DNA of 64,000 nt from Pomphorhynchus laevis (GCA_012934845.2 WNNJ02003668.1:26740-90739); one strand, 5' to 3'; numbered from the stretch's first letter, positions 46,501 to 58,507 are shown. Made by a program: numbers and translations. Notes: generated by a model not told the origin, from the letters alone.

Positions 46501-49500
46501 AACGAAATTCGAGACATAGTAGCTGACACATTGACAGCCGTATGCAATGGAATGGGACTTGAACATCAGCTGGAACCAATCCCCGAATCAATTTATTTTG
46601 AACGGGTCACAACTACGAGAAAACCAACGGAATGCCCGGTTATAGTATGTTGCGGCCTGTTTGACGGTACGATGGAGCGAACGTTTTTTGACGTTTGTAT
46701 ATTTAATAGTAATACTCCGCCATATCAGTAAAAATCCGCACTATCCTGTTTCGATAACCACTAGGCAAGAAAACGCAGCAATACAAAGAGAGTATAAAGG
46801 TGGTCCACAGTACGTTCTGTCCGAAAATTGCAGTTGCAACTGGTGGGATCGGGCCATCAGCATATGCCCTGATCAAGGTGATTGCCCTGAAATTATGTTA
46901 AAAAGGTAGTCCAATACGCGAATTCGGTCATCTGGTTGCGACCAAAAATAAGCATATATCTTGCAAGATCAGTTTCTATTTGTTTGCGAGCTCTCCGATC
47001 AGCGAGGCATATACCTATTGTGACCTCAAAGGATGTCCATGCGCAAATGTCAGATCACGCAAATTGCTCTGTCCATCGCCTCAGTAGGATTTGTTTAATT
47101 TAATGACATATCGAAGATATACTGTGCTGATTTTAATGAGTGTTGCTCTCTGGGGGACTTGTAACATTGTATCTTTGAAAAATAATATCATTAATTCAAT
47201 TCAATTTCAATTCAAGATCCTTTATTTATCAAAAAACCCAAATAGCGGATATCTTCGCTATTTGTAACACTTTCATTGTACAAATTGATAACAATATAGA
47301 GAAAATAAATATCCAAAATAAATAGTAGTTTGATATTTGGAACGCGAACTACTTTGAAGACCCGAAATTTATTTTCCACACGAATTTATGTAATCAAGAG
47401 CACGGTAAAGAAAGCTATTTTTTGATGTTCTGTCCTACAACAAGCTGTTGCCCACTTACGATTTGATCGTAGAGCAGCTGAGTATAAATGATTATTGGTG
47501 TGACATAAATAAGACTGTTCAGTAAGCGTTTGAAGAAAGTTCGAGTTTGCCTTTTTCTTGAAAATATTGACTAGAATTGCATTAAATGTAGGCAACTCGC
47601 ATCCATATATTGATTGAGCTTTACTGTGAATTCTCACAAGCATACTATGCTCTCTTTGGGACAATGTGCAAAAATGTTGGATAACCGTACGTAAGGATCG
47701 AGAGTATGCATGAATTGTAAAATAAAACTAATTGATCCTGGAAAGCTCCTAATCGTTTTAATTCACGAAAAAAATACATACGAGTTGCGCTTGTTTTCTT
47801 GACATTACGAATATACTTTCTCCAAGGTAGGTTAAATTGAAATGTTAAACCTAAGATTTTCAATTTAGTTACTCTAGTCAGATCAAAATTAGGAAGTTCG
47901 TCATCAAGGATGGATTACTTTAACGAAAATAAAATTATTTTAGACTTGGCTATATTAAGACATAGGCAGTTTATATTACACCATTTGAGTAGATTTTCCA
48001 CTTCGATTTCTACGACTTTGTTAGAATAATATTGAGAGCTTGCAATAGTAATAATCGTCAGATCATCTGCATACTTAATATATAAAGAACTAGAGCAGCT
48101 AGCTGGAAAATCGCTCATAAATATACTAAAAAGTAGTGGTGAGATAACACTGCCTTTTGGTACACCGCAGCTGCTTTTCCTCCATGAGTATTTCAAACCT
48201 AAATGCTTAACATATTGTTGTCTATCATACAGGTATGATGACAAAAACCTTATCTGCCAGTTTAGAAAACCGCAACTTTTTAAATTTTCTAACAGTAGAG
48301 GAAATCTAACAGAGTCAAATGCTTTACTGCTTGAATTAATTAATTAATTCATATCAGCTTGAATTAATTGAACGATTGAGTATTTTCCTGAATCTAGATG
48401 ATCTAGACAAAATTAATGAATACTAAGCAAAGCGTCACTTGTACTTCTGCCAGGCCGGAATGCATATTGGTGATTGTCGATAGCTTGAAGAAATATATTA
48501 GTAATTTTCTTTTTGAAAATTATTTCAAGCAACTTTGAAAGTGCTGGAATGAGCGTTATAGGTCTAAAGCTATGTTCTGATATATTCATGGAACCTTTTG
48601 GAACAAGAACAACTTCTGACAAGTTCAAGCATTTTGCGATAACTCCATCTTTAAACATAATATTAAAGAAGCGCGATAACGGTTCTGCGATAGATTCACT
48701 TAAAAACTTTAGAACCTACGTAGGCGGTCCTGGACCGCAAGCTTTTGACATTTTTAATAGGGTTTGACAAACTTCATCAGCAGATGTTAAGTCGTTATTA
48801 TTTAAGGATATTGACGGTAAAGGAATTGTGTATGGCAGTTCATTATTTAAAGGGCACAATGACTCATTTATAACGTCTAATGTTCTTTGAAGCTCTGTTG
48901 TTGAAAGATGTGATAAGAGAGAATTTGATGAAGAGCATTTTAGAGAACCTACACCTTTCCAAAATTGTAAACCGCGAGAACAACCTAATTTATTTTTCGC
49001 GTAATTGCGTTTTGCTTTAACAATTTCTATCGATAGTTTTTTTAGAGACTCTATTGGATATATCTACGTTATTTTTGTTATGATCTACTTGAATCTGCAG
49101 TTCTTTAATATAAGGGGTGATCCAAGGAGGATCTTTTTTGGTCAATTTAATCATCTTATGCGGAACGTTACCATCTAGACTAGTCAGAATAATGTTGTTT
49201 AGAGTATTTAATTCCTCAATGCTGTGAATATTTAAGGGACTAATTTTAGAAATTACATCATTTTTCAAATTTAACAAATGATGATCTCGCTTGTTAATTT
49301 TTATCAATATTAATAAAAATATTAATATTGAATATTAATTTTAAAAGATATAAATTAAAAATTAATATCTATATATTAATTTTATTAATTAATAAAATTA
49401 ATTTTTATTAATTAATATATAATTATTAATTATATAATATTTATTTATTTTATTAATGTATGTATTATTATTTTTAGATATCAATTGTATTGGTTATTTT

Positions 49501-50438
49501 AATAATTATTTTAATTAATTTTTAATTTTTTATACTGTATGTGTATATTTAAATCCAAGAATATCCAGTCTTAATATTATATTATATAAATATAATATAA
49601 TAATAAATATAATAATATAATAAATAAACAATTAAAAATACATTAAGTTATCGTTACTTATAGTTAACATTTTATCGCATGTAATTTGTTCTTCATTGCG
49701 CTAATCATGTTTCTACCTGTCTATATCCCGGATGGACGCATTATCATAAAATTTGAATTTCGATTTTCTCCTGTGGAGGCATGATTACACCACTTTCATC
49801 AATGTAAAGCTTATTCGTTTCAACGACTTATGCAAGCAATCAGGGGATAATTTTCAAGACTTCATCGCACTTCTAGATGCACATGTTATTATCAACTTGA
49901 GCAAATCATTACCCATTCCGCCATCTACTGAGAGGATATCAGGAACAAAATTATCTCTTTCAATAGTTTGTACCAGCCTTCGGATACAATTATTATTGAC
50001 ACAATAATTGTATTATTAACACCATAATTGTATTATTGTATTACTATTTTGTAAAATGTGTTAATAAATAGTATGTACAGTCTACTAGCATCCAAAAGTC
50101 GAAATATTATCTTTTATTACTGCCAGCATCCAAAAGTCGAAATAAAAGCCATAAATTTAATTGAAAATAATAAAGCGATACTTACATTTACACCCAAGTA
50201 TCCCGTCAACAACAATACACCGACAATAATTGCGCAAATACCGATAATGAATAGGATACATGCAAGAATTATAGAACGAACAGGTGACTTTTGTGGATAT
50301 TCTTTGAACTTGAGGTTAAAAATATAATGAGTTAAGTAGCCCTAATTTTTTGTTTTATACCTGGTCATCAAGAATGTCTGTAACCGGCTGAATTCTGTAA
50401 TAGGTAACACTACTTTTTCTCGCTATCCTTTTATACAT
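43429..50438 (-). CDS. TMEM230: TMEM230 homologue, three exons (112 aa)
   Basis: Joined exons 50438-50361, 50308-50186 and 43566-43429 give a 112-residue protein with two membrane spans, close to the 120 aa of the human protein. Known TMEM230 is a vesicle and endosome membrane protein that affects trafficking. Matches in order: SSVTYYRI for SSKVKYSRL, DQFKEYPQKSPVRSI for LQFKKTPPKIPYKAI, span 1 ILFIIGICAIIVGVLLLTGY, then WPVLLFGFLIFIPGVYHIRI for [20 protein letters not shown], and GFSFHDIP for GYSYDDIP near the end. Exon phases are all 0. Intron 1 is 52 nt (GTATAA...CTCAAG) and intron 2 is 6619 nt (GTAAGT...ATTTAG), filled with repeats. The start ATG at 50438 fits the family length. An AATAAA lies about 100 nt past the stop (43328-43323). 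Homology is from memory. Confidence 0.93.
43870..45540. repeat. Repeat cluster in TMEM230 intron 2
   Basis: Motif AATATTCAGGAACAATCAGG and relatives recur at about 44245, 44600, 44935 and in part at 45510, roughly 350 bp apart. GTACGCTACATTT followed by GACCTCAT recurs at about 43930 and 44682. Positions 44660-44760 on the minus strand match the 3' part of the SINE at 60.2-60.9 kb (CCGAAACGTGAAA, GGGTCAGTAGCT). Confidence 0.65.
45660..47110 (+). mobile_element. Relic of a reverse-transcriptase-type element, C-terminal domain
   Basis: Decayed copy with several breaks. Recognisable text includes GLGMMYPVKEAEHQS (about 46120), ALKGTSIWLTLRPL (about 46342-46385), HNEIRDIVADTLTAVCN (about 46499-46550) and GLFDGTMERTFFDVCIFNS (about 46660-46710). 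This resembles the C-terminal region of RT-bearing elements I recall from corals and sponges. I cannot fix the class. It lies inside TMEM230 intron 2 on the opposite strand. Old. Confidence 0.55.
47190..49310 (-). mobile_element. CR1-like LINE (family E), 5'-truncated
   Basis: On the minus strand: a pre-RT linker (49307-49017), RT with VVLVPKGSMNISEHSFRPIT (about 48610), YAFRPGRSTSDALLS (about 48450), SSCGVPKGSVISPLLFSIF (about 48170), YIKYADDLTIITI (about 48090) and CLNIAKSKIILFS, then the C-terminal part (47863-47386). The 3' end is a short-repeat tail, (GAATT)n-like at 47195-47215, typical of CR1/L2 elements. Separate frames show a few breaks. It shares transcription direction with TMEM230, in whose second intron it lies. 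Confidence 0.82.
49311..49740. other. Extremely AT-rich interval
   Basis: ATTAAT-rich low-complexity DNA inside TMEM230 intron 2. No feature seen. Confidence 0.7.
50186..50308 (-). CDS. TMEM230: TMEM230 exon 2
   Basis: 41 codons between acceptor TTAACCTCAAG and donor GTAAGT. Encodes FKEYPQKSPVRS and the first membrane span. Confidence 0.92.
50361..50438 (-). CDS. TMEM230: TMEM230 exon 1
   Basis: 26 codons from ATG to GACCAG, followed by donor GTATAA. Encodes the cytosolic N-terminus (MYKRIARKSSVTYYRI...). Confidence 0.88.
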
Positions 50439-50880
50439 TAATGAAACAAGAAATCAAGATAAACGCTTATTGCTTCCAAAAAATTTTGATACTAAAATTA
50501 CATATGGTACATTACCATACAATGTAATAATCTCTCTTTATTAATAGAAGACAATATATTTTACATTAAAGTAAATGAAAGTCGATTATGGAAAAAATGT
50601 TTTGTTTTAGTTTAAGTCTGAGAATCAGGGAATCATAGAAATTATATCCATCACCTATAAAACTATTTAAATTAGAATTTGAATTAGCTAATTATTTTAA
50701 AATCGTTTTGGTAAACCTCAAATTATTTCGAAGCAAACGATTATATCGCCCCGTTCCTAAAGCTCAGTCACGAGAGTAAAGAACTAAGTAGCTGAAATCG
50801 TTCATTCGTGATTGATTTAGCATCTAACGAAATCTTTACTCTGTTCTTTGTAGTTAATCGTTATCCATTGTGGGTATTTC

Positions 50881-51126
50881 AGTGGTTTGCAACCGATTGA
50901 AGACAGTAAAGCGATTCAAATCCATAATCAGTTGAAGAGATACAAGTGTTTTATAGATAAAAAAATACTATGCATAAAGTGGAGTATATTAAGTAAGTTG
51001 TCTGAAAATTTTGGTCAACTTCTTGATTTTGTATATGTCGAGATATGGGAAAACAACTTGTTCCGTCGTAGACATTTGTTTCTAACAACGACTGTTCGCG
51101 GAAATGTATTCTCACGTAACAATTAG
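50881..51126 (+). CDS. Candidate terminal exon, unrecognised
   Basis: An 80-codon open stretch preceded by a good acceptor (GGGTATTTCAG|T, exon from about 50881) and ending TAG at 51124-51126. Contains ENFGQLLDFVYVEIWENNLF and RRRHLFLTTTVRGN. It would be transcribed divergently from TMEM230. No ATG-bearing first exon is evident between 50440 and 50880. Unrecognised. Confidence 0.28.
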   Translation, partial: SGLQPIEDSKAIQIHNQLKRYKCFIDKKILCIKWSILSKLSENFGQLLDFVYVEIWENNLFRRRHLFLTTTVRGNVFSRNN

Positions 51127-51439
51127 GATTCAAATTTTAACAACCAAACGAATCGAAAAATAAATACTTTGAATTTTGTAACATTTAGTAGGATTTTTAA
51201 AAGTTAAAATAAATAGTATATCTTAAAGATAAAAAATGCCAATCGGATATATTAGGGTTGAGATATAGATCAATTCAAATTTTACAAAAATCCCATAACT
51301 TTATTATTTTGAATTTGATTGATTTTTAAAAGATAGTGGTCTCACACTATCTTTGAATTGAGGTCTCACAATTTGCTACTCAAAACATTAGTTTATTTCA
51401 TATTTCCTTTCGTGTGTAAATTCCTTATGTATATTTCCT

Positions 51440-54400
51440 TTTCTTGGCCGTCATAGACACGCTTATTTACAAACTTGTGATCTATCAAATAACCTTAGTT
51501 AGCATCTATCAAGCGGTTTATTTTTCACGACTAAATTCTGCAATCTTCGCATCAGAAACTTCAGAAAACTTATTCGCAGTCGTTGAGTCATCGTCACCAA
51601 TATATCTCCTTCCACCTCCTTATCACCACACGCACGTATCGACCACAATGTTTCCGCCTTCAGATCCATCATCTGGTAACTTGTTCCTGCGGATAAATCA
51701 TGATTTTTCAACGATATCTCTCCTGTCGCATTCATCCGCCTAAACAAATCTTCTCAATCTAATCCTTCTCAGCTCCTCTCATGAAAATTGTTTTCAAGCA
51801 TCGCTCTCACGCGTCATCTGTCCTCTCCCGACGATTTAAACTCATATCCCCTTCAGCAACAAGGATTTTCCCCGATCGCACCCCTTCCAAAATCGCTCTG
51901 CACTGCTGCCCGCATTGAAAACAGCTCATACCCTTTTAACTTTTCTAATAATGGCGGCGTTGTCGCATTCGCTTGTCCCCCGAATCTCTTTTCAAAATCA
52001 CCCCACTTTTCAGTCTTTGCTCTTTTAAATTGCTCACTTGTCGTTCTTCTAGCCCGATCACTCTGAATATCGACATTGTATACCGTCCTGATTTATCAGC
52101 TCCTACGTCCCCATTTTTACCAAACTCTCTAACCTCCTGTCAAACTGTTCTATGTCCTCAATCCCTTCACTCACTATTGGCGACTTCAACACCCGCCCCA
52201 ACCGCCCCTCTTCCACCGATTCCATCCGGTTCATATCCACCCCATGCATATCCTTGCAAAGAACTCGACATCCTCGTTGCCCTTGATCGTTTTCCTGCCA
52301 ACACCTCGCTGTACATCTCCGATGCTGGTCTATCCGAGCATTTTCTCGTCACCCTTGATCTCACTTCCAACCACACCCCGCTTCACACACCTACCATCCT
52401 ACGTTGCCATTTGAGAAATCTTGATTTCCCCTTTCTCCGTTCTGCCTTACTCAAATCGTATCTATCCTATCCAACAATAACATATTCCTCTCCTCACGAT
52501 CTCGCCTTTCTTTTCACCTTTGAACTCACACCCACTCTCGATCTTCTCTTGAACTTCAAGCCTCATCCTCATCATCTAATACACCGTGCACAATGAATTG
52601 ACATATATGCCTGCTCTAAAAGCGTCGACTCCATCATGCTTTTCGAGCTATCACCGCTCTCTCAAACGTGATATCCGCTCGCTCACTAGATCACTCCGTG
52701 TTCATATCTTGCTCTTCGCCGGTCTCATCTCAACCTACTACGTACCAAATTCAACTCTTTCTTGCAGCATAAAATCATTACTTCATTAAACTTTAAGTCT
52801 CTTTGGCATACTTTTAATTCAATACTTGCTCGTTTAATTTCATCTTACAGCATCAATCCCCATGATGATTCGTGATTTCTCCAGACCAAAATATCCACGT
52901 TGCTCTCTCATACCCCGTCTTGATCCCATCCCACTCTTCACCGTCTCGCCTCATCCTCGCTGAAGTCTGCCATCTTCTCCCTGTCCCACTTACTGAAGTC
53001 TCATATGTCCTAATGTCCTTGCCCAACAAAACCTCATCTGTCGATCCCCTGAATACCCCCGTACCTAAATCCATATGCTCATAGATATCCCCTTTCTTCA
53101 CCACCTTGTTTAACTTGTCCATCATCAGTCGTATGTTCCCTTTATACTAGATATTTGCAATCGTTTGTCCCCTCTTAAGAAATAATCGCTCGACCCCTCC
53201 CTTATTTCTAGCTACCGCCCCATTTCAATCCTCCCTACTCTTCCTAAGCTATTAGAAGCCCTCACTTTAATACAGATCAACGTTTATCTCTCTTCGTCCA
53301 TTCTGTACCCTCTTTTCCAATCCGCTTTCCACTCAAATCACTCCACTAAACTCGCCTACATAAAGTTTACAACGACCAACTCATTTCTCGTGACACGGAT
53401 CTATATAGTGTTCTAATCTCCCTCTACCTCTCCTCCGCCTTCGATATCGTCTACCACTCCATTCTCCTTTCTCACATTAGTTATGATTACGGCTTTTCTT
53501 CCTCCTCCGCAGCATGGTTTGCCTCGTATCTATCCTACCGTTCTTTTCACGTCTGTTCTAATTTATCATCCTTCCCTCCTATCTTCATTTTCTGCGGGAT
53601 CCCACAAATCTCAGTCCTCCCCGCTTTTCTCTCTTCTGCTTGGCGATCTCTCTCCTTTTACAAAATCATATTCATTTAATTTCATGCAAAACGCCGATGA
53701 CATAATCTCCTATGTCCATGCACCCGCCTATCGCATACACGATAACGCCATTTCTGCCTCCAACTGTCTTCTTCTGTCTACAAACGTATCTTCCGTCTTC
53801 ATCTCGTTCTAAAGCCTACCAAGTGTAAAATAATGTGGATTCTCCCCCCGTCAACCTAACATATTTTCTCCCCGTATCTTTTGTCTCATCAGTCATTCAT
53901 ATAGTCCATAATCTCACTCTCTTAGGCTTCCATTTTGATGATCACGTTTCTCTTAAACCCTTCGTCCGTGACAAGGATCTCCTGTATAACTTAATTCTCC
54001 GTGAAATCTGCCGTATCCGCCCCCTTATCGACTTCTGTTCTTGTATGTTACTTCTTTCATCGCTTCTCTTCCCTAAAATCGATTACTGCCTTAGCCTTTT
54101 CGCCATTTTTCAAAATTCATCATCCTACCCCTATAACGCATCATCAACTCAGCCGTTCAAGTGTTCCTACTTCTCCGTCGCTTCGACAACACATCCACAC
54201 ATCTTGCCAACTCGCCTGGCCCACCATCCACATCCGCATCAAACTCCGCCTTCTTCTCGTAACTTTTCGTCTCATCGCTGTCGGCTCCCCATCGTTCATC
54301 AACCTTCCTTTCTTAGACGACACTCGCCCCACCTCGCTATCGCTACGTTCCTGTCATTCCCTCTTACTCCACGTTCCCAATTACTCTAACAACTACGGTC

Positions 54401-54600
54401 TCCGATCCTTCCTCGTCGCTGCCCCTCACCTGAAATTAGCTCCCTCTCGACGTCTACCGCGCTCTTTCATTTATCACATTCAAATACCGCCTCCGTTCCC
54501 ACCTTCTCGACTCATACTTAGATTTTTGCTTTTGTTGTTGTGGTCATGTAAGCGAGCGCCCGCACGCATTTGCCACAAAAATAAATTCTTCTTTCTAAGG
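51440..54600 (+). mobile_element. LINE family A2 copy, long but deleted
   Basis: ORF1 C-terminal part (about 51560-51900; VLSRRFKLISPSATR matches family A ORF1), then a deletion of about 300 bp into the endonuclease (NNGGVVAFA, about 51945; DAGLSEHFLVTLDL, about 52320). RT remnants are LDLSSAFDIV-like (about 53420), QGSVLGP-like in broken form (about 53600) and MQNADDIISYVHAPAYR (about 53683). The C-terminal block runs to about 54480. The 3' end hairpin is GCGAGCgcccGCACGC with AAAATAAATTC at about 54597. Heavily broken. Confidence 0.82.
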
Positions 54601-54787
54601 CTAACACCTAGGTGATTTTATAAGCATAAAGTGCTATCTGAATTTCCTTTTATACCGGCGTTAATTTGGGATAATAAGTGATTAGCTAAGTTGTACATCA
54701 CAACTAAATTATATATTACTTCTCATTAGTTCGCTTTGTAAATGTTAGCCGGGCAATTATCAAAAAAAAACAATTATTCTCTCTATG

Positions 54788-54970
54788 TGTGTTATATATA
54801 ATATATATTATATATAATATATATAATATATAATATATATTATATATTATATATATGTATATATAATATATATTATATATACATATATATTATATATAAT
54901 ATATATAATAGTATATATAATATATATAATATATGTGTTTTATATATATAATATATATGTGTTATATATG
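54788..54970. repeat. TA-rich low-complexity tract
   Basis: About 180 bp of ATATATTATATATAA permutations, strongly self-complementary. Confidence 0.95.
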
Positions 54971-55111
54971 TACATTTGATCAGTACCTCAAATTAATACG
55001 AAGAAAACAATCAATGATCAAGCAATAAGAGAGAATGATTTAAATACATTCCGGACAATTCGGTATCTGAAATTATAACGTTGAATGTTTCATATACTGA
55101 GGAATTTCTAG

Positions 55112-55190
55112 CTCTACTGGAGAGATAGTCTAATCGGTAAGGCGTATTGCACCGATCAAAATAATTTAGGTTTAAATCTAAAAATGATGT
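55112..55190 (+). repeat. tRNA-like sequence, probably a SINE head or tRNA relic
   Basis: A-box TAGTCTAATCGG fits TRGYNNARNNGG. B-box GGTTTAAATCT is close to GGTTCAAATCC and sits about 45 nt downstream inside a possible stem TTTAG/CTAAA. The anticodon arm pairs poorly, so a functional tRNA is unlikely. Confidence 0.45.
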
Positions 55191-55639
55191 AAAATGATAT
55201 AAGTTAATTGATATTTGTTTGGAATAAATTTAGCATTTATTACTAACAATTCATTTTGCGAATCGATCACGAATAAGAGTATTAATCTAAATGGAGATTA
55301 ACTATCCATGTTAGCCATGTCGAATAAAATGTTTGAACACTGATGACTTGTTACAAAAGAACATCACTTTCGAAAGAGCCTTCTTGATTATTTAAAAAAT
55401 CCTAACCCCTTGCTAGTAAGATCAGCTTATTCACTTTGCAGTGAATAGTTTATCGACAATAGATTTTGAATGCAAAGCCAAGATGATACCATTATTTTGA
55501 ATTATTTCATTGTTGGAATGAAAATAAGTGGAGTTTATTATGAGCTATTATGTTAGCCTATAGCGGCCTCAGTTCTACACCCAAACGTATCAAAAATAGC
55601 GCTTTTCATTCTGACGTAATAGCATTTCTTTTACAAAAA

Positions 55640-55920
55640 GTGTATTTATCCTTTATGCTGACAACCCAGGTGCGTCTTTGGGGGCACCTGAGCTATATCG
55701 GGATTAGTCTTCTTTTCGAGAGGACGTCCACCAGAGCAAAGGTTTCTTAAGCTCCTCGTCTCTCGTTTACCCAGCATAGTCCGTGCCGATTGGATTTTTC
55801 GGGGGTGAAAGACCCCGGGTGGTTCAGTCGGAAGGCGGCGTGTTGGATCGGTTGGGGGCTCAGATCCACTTAAATTTGAGGCCATAAAAGTTGGGAAGGC
55901 GCTAAAGATTGGAGAAAGAA
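55640..55920 (+). repeat. GC-rich repeat with tRNA-like boxes
   Basis: TGGTTCAGTCGG (about 55816) matches the A-box exactly. GGCTCAGATCC (about 55857) is a weaker B-box. A related sequence lies at 39430-39530 at the end of LINE D. It may be a tRNA-derived SINE or a LINE D 3' region. Confidence 0.5.
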
Positions 55921-56080
55921 TTTTTGTTTGCCAACTGTCTACTGAACTGAATATTTTGACTTTTTCATGTATTTTATTTATTTTTGGTGATATAACAAAT
56001 TCTTTATTTATTTACTTAATGCTGACTCGCCTAACACCTTATAAAATTAAAAATCAAACTTTTAAAATGCTGATTTTAAC

Positions 56081-56274
56081 GCTACTAATCAGTCTGGGTG
56101 GGTCTCATCAGCTGCTGACCCAGACCAACATTTCACGTTTCGACCCTTATTATCTGCTCAGAAAGCAGATAATAAGGGTCGAAACGTGAACGGAGAAAGC
56201 AGATAATAAGGGTCGAAACGTGAAATGTAGGTCTGGGTCAGCAGCTGATGAGACCCACCCAGACTGATTAGTAG
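56081..56274. repeat. Near-perfect palindrome made of SINE sequence
   Basis: Arms of about 77 bp (56081-56156 and 56198-56274) with one visible mismatch. The spacer (56157-56197) contains a partial third copy, AAGCAGATAATAAGGGTCGA. The arms are the 3' part of the SINE seen at 60.2-60.9 kb. Confidence 0.95.
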
Positions 56275-56345
56275 CGTCCTGCTGTATCAAAAATAAGATC
56301 AATACCTGTGAGGATAATATCGTGCCACAATCGGAAAAATTTCAG
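56198..56345 (+). mobile_element. SINE 3' part
   Basis: AAGGGTCGAAACGTGAAATG, GGGTCAGCAGCTGATGAGAC and AGTAGCGTCCTGCTGTATCA match the 60.4-kb SINE in order. The tRNA-like head is absent. The right arm of the palindrome is part of this copy. Confidence 0.8.
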
Positions 56346-57334
56346 CTCACAGATGCAATCAAGTGTTTTTTTAATAAATATTTTCACATTTAAAAATTTT
56401 GAGCAAAACCAATAATCATTTATTTTTATATTTCATTAGCTGCTAAAAATACATACAATTTGTTTCAAATTTAAAAATACGGATCAACATCAATTATTGT
56501 TAAATTGAATATTTTTACTTTATGAGTTTAACGTGTTAATTGTCTATGATTTGAAATTGTATAATTAAAATCGTATATTAACAACATTTTCTATAGGCAT
56601 CAGCTAACTGCAATTTATTAAGAATGCAATAGAAGAGTTACCCATGTTACTCATTGCTCTTTTTATCAAACTCTGTAAAATAAATACAAAAAATCATAAA
56701 TTTTGAAATTACTTAAGCTATCTTTTGTTAAGAGGTTTTAGTATCCTTTGATAATAAAATAGTACATTGTGAACATCATTTTATAATTCGCTCATCTATG
56801 CTCTATATACAAAGTATATTGTAGTCACTATCATATTTGCTTCTGAAAGAGATGTAAATTGATCAATGTTAAGAAATCCTTTTCATAAAGAATTAGAAGT
56901 CTACAATGATTGTCGACCCCATCTTGACGGGGTCAATATGATCCCAGAAAATATACGTGTTCAATTTTATCATTTTGCATTTTTAAAGCAAGATTCATAA
57001 ATAGTAAGAAAAATATTAAGGCATCCAGTGAAAAATAAGGTTAAAACCGTTGGCACATAATAAAAGTTCAATAGATTTTATATTTTTTCATACTAAATTT
57101 TATATTTTTCATATTATAATAAAATATATTATAATATATTTTCATATTATTAAAATATATTATAATAATATAATAATATATTATAATTAAACATATATAA
57201 TATGTAATATTATACGATATAATATATTTTATTTTTAATAAAATATATATTTTTTATGTTCTTTTTAGTAAAGAACATTTCCAATTATTTAATTTCGAAT
57301 AAGGGAATTAATAAATTCCATAATTAATGATTTA

Positions 57335-57564
57335 AATTGAAATGGCAAGACGCCCGGCATGAGGTAGAAAATTTATTGAATTTTCGATTCCAGTTTGGAA
57401 TCATCATCAGAAATTGTATGTTTTTTATATCTCAAACTTTTTTTAGGTCACCTAAAAAAGTTTGAGATATAAAAAAAAACATATAATTTCTGATGATGAT
57501 TCCAAACTGGAATCGAAAATTCAATAAATTTTCTACCTCATTCGGGGCGTCTTGCATTTCAATT
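57335..57564. mobile_element. MITE hairpin, 230 bp
   Basis: Arms of about 110 bp, nearly identical, outer ends AATTGAAATG and GACGCCC, centre AGGTCACCT. Contains GATTCCAGTTTGGAATC within each arm, itself palindromic. No coding sequence. Typical of a fold-back MITE. Confidence 0.93.
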
Positions 57565-57689
57565 TTGATCATTTAACATTGACTCCGAGCACCTTCCGTT
57601 TCCAAAATTAATAATTAATCAATTATTTTTAATTAAAATTCCTAATTATGAATAACGAATTATTCATAGAATAATTCGTTATATACAAA

Positions 57690-57731
57690 ATAATTCGTTA
57701 AACGCCCTGCAATTATACAGGGCGTTTAAAC
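57690..57731. repeat. Short perfect hairpin
   Basis: AAACGCCCTG and CAGGGCGTTT around an AT-rich loop (about 57702-57729). GC-rich stem in AT-rich DNA, preceded by a repeated ATAATTCGTTA. Function unknown. Confidence 0.8.
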
Positions 57732-58366
57732 ATCGAGAGGAAATAAATTAAAGAATATTAATTATAATTAATTATATATTAATTATAATTACTTTATAAT
57801 TTTAATTAGAGTATCATGTACATTATTGTATCTTATCTTAGATTTAGCACAAGAGCTCACAACATCATTTGAGCCAACATCGTTCATTAAAAAATCTTTC
57901 ATTGCAACATCTTTCATATTTCACAACATCTTTCATTGCAACGAAGGTAGAGCTTACACATTCATTTATCATGCAAGTATATTTAGAGTGGGCACTGTGC
58001 ACACATGCGATTAAATCAAAATGCTATACCTAATTTACTAGGCATTATTCCAGTCTTATGATGATAATTTGACACTTCCAGTAATTCAAATTGCTTCATT
58101 TACACATCGAAAACAAATTTTGATGATATTAAAATCAGTATATTGTATTCGATTTCCTATTTTTCACTAAATGATTCAATAAAATCTTATGACATTTAAT
58201 AACAATTTTATAATAACTAATTTAATTATTAAAATTTATAATTACTATCGATGAACCTAAAAGTAATTAGCCTTGTATAGATATCCTATTACTATTGTAT
58301 CCTATTACTTCAAATGTTCACCCTATATTTTATTAATATACTGTCAAGTGCTGATGTTGTACATAC

Positions 58367-58507
58367 CGTGTGTTTTCTTGAATACCTTCTAATATTTGCA
58401 TTTCCTAAATTAAATAGAATATCTTGTAAAAACTTGATACTAGAATGAGTGCAGAACTGAAATACGTTGAGACTCGGCCCGATATAACGACAACGCAATT
58501 CGGTCAT
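58367..58507 (-). CDS. Candidate first exon, unrecognised
   Basis: 47 codons from ATG (58507) to a strong donor (ACG|GTATGT at 58366). Protein-like text: MTELRCRYIGPSLNVFQFCT, then FLQDILFNLGNANIRRYSRK. No family recognised and no following exon found. May be chance. Confidence 0.22.

Noticed and set aside
50058-50327. Plus-strand 89-codon frame
   Set aside because: It is the antisense shadow of TMEM230 exon 2, which has homology and splice sites.
55112-55190. Functional tRNA gene
   Set aside because: Boxes match, but the anticodon and acceptor arms do not pair well; treated as a SINE head or relic. No canonical tRNA gene was found elsewhere in the window.
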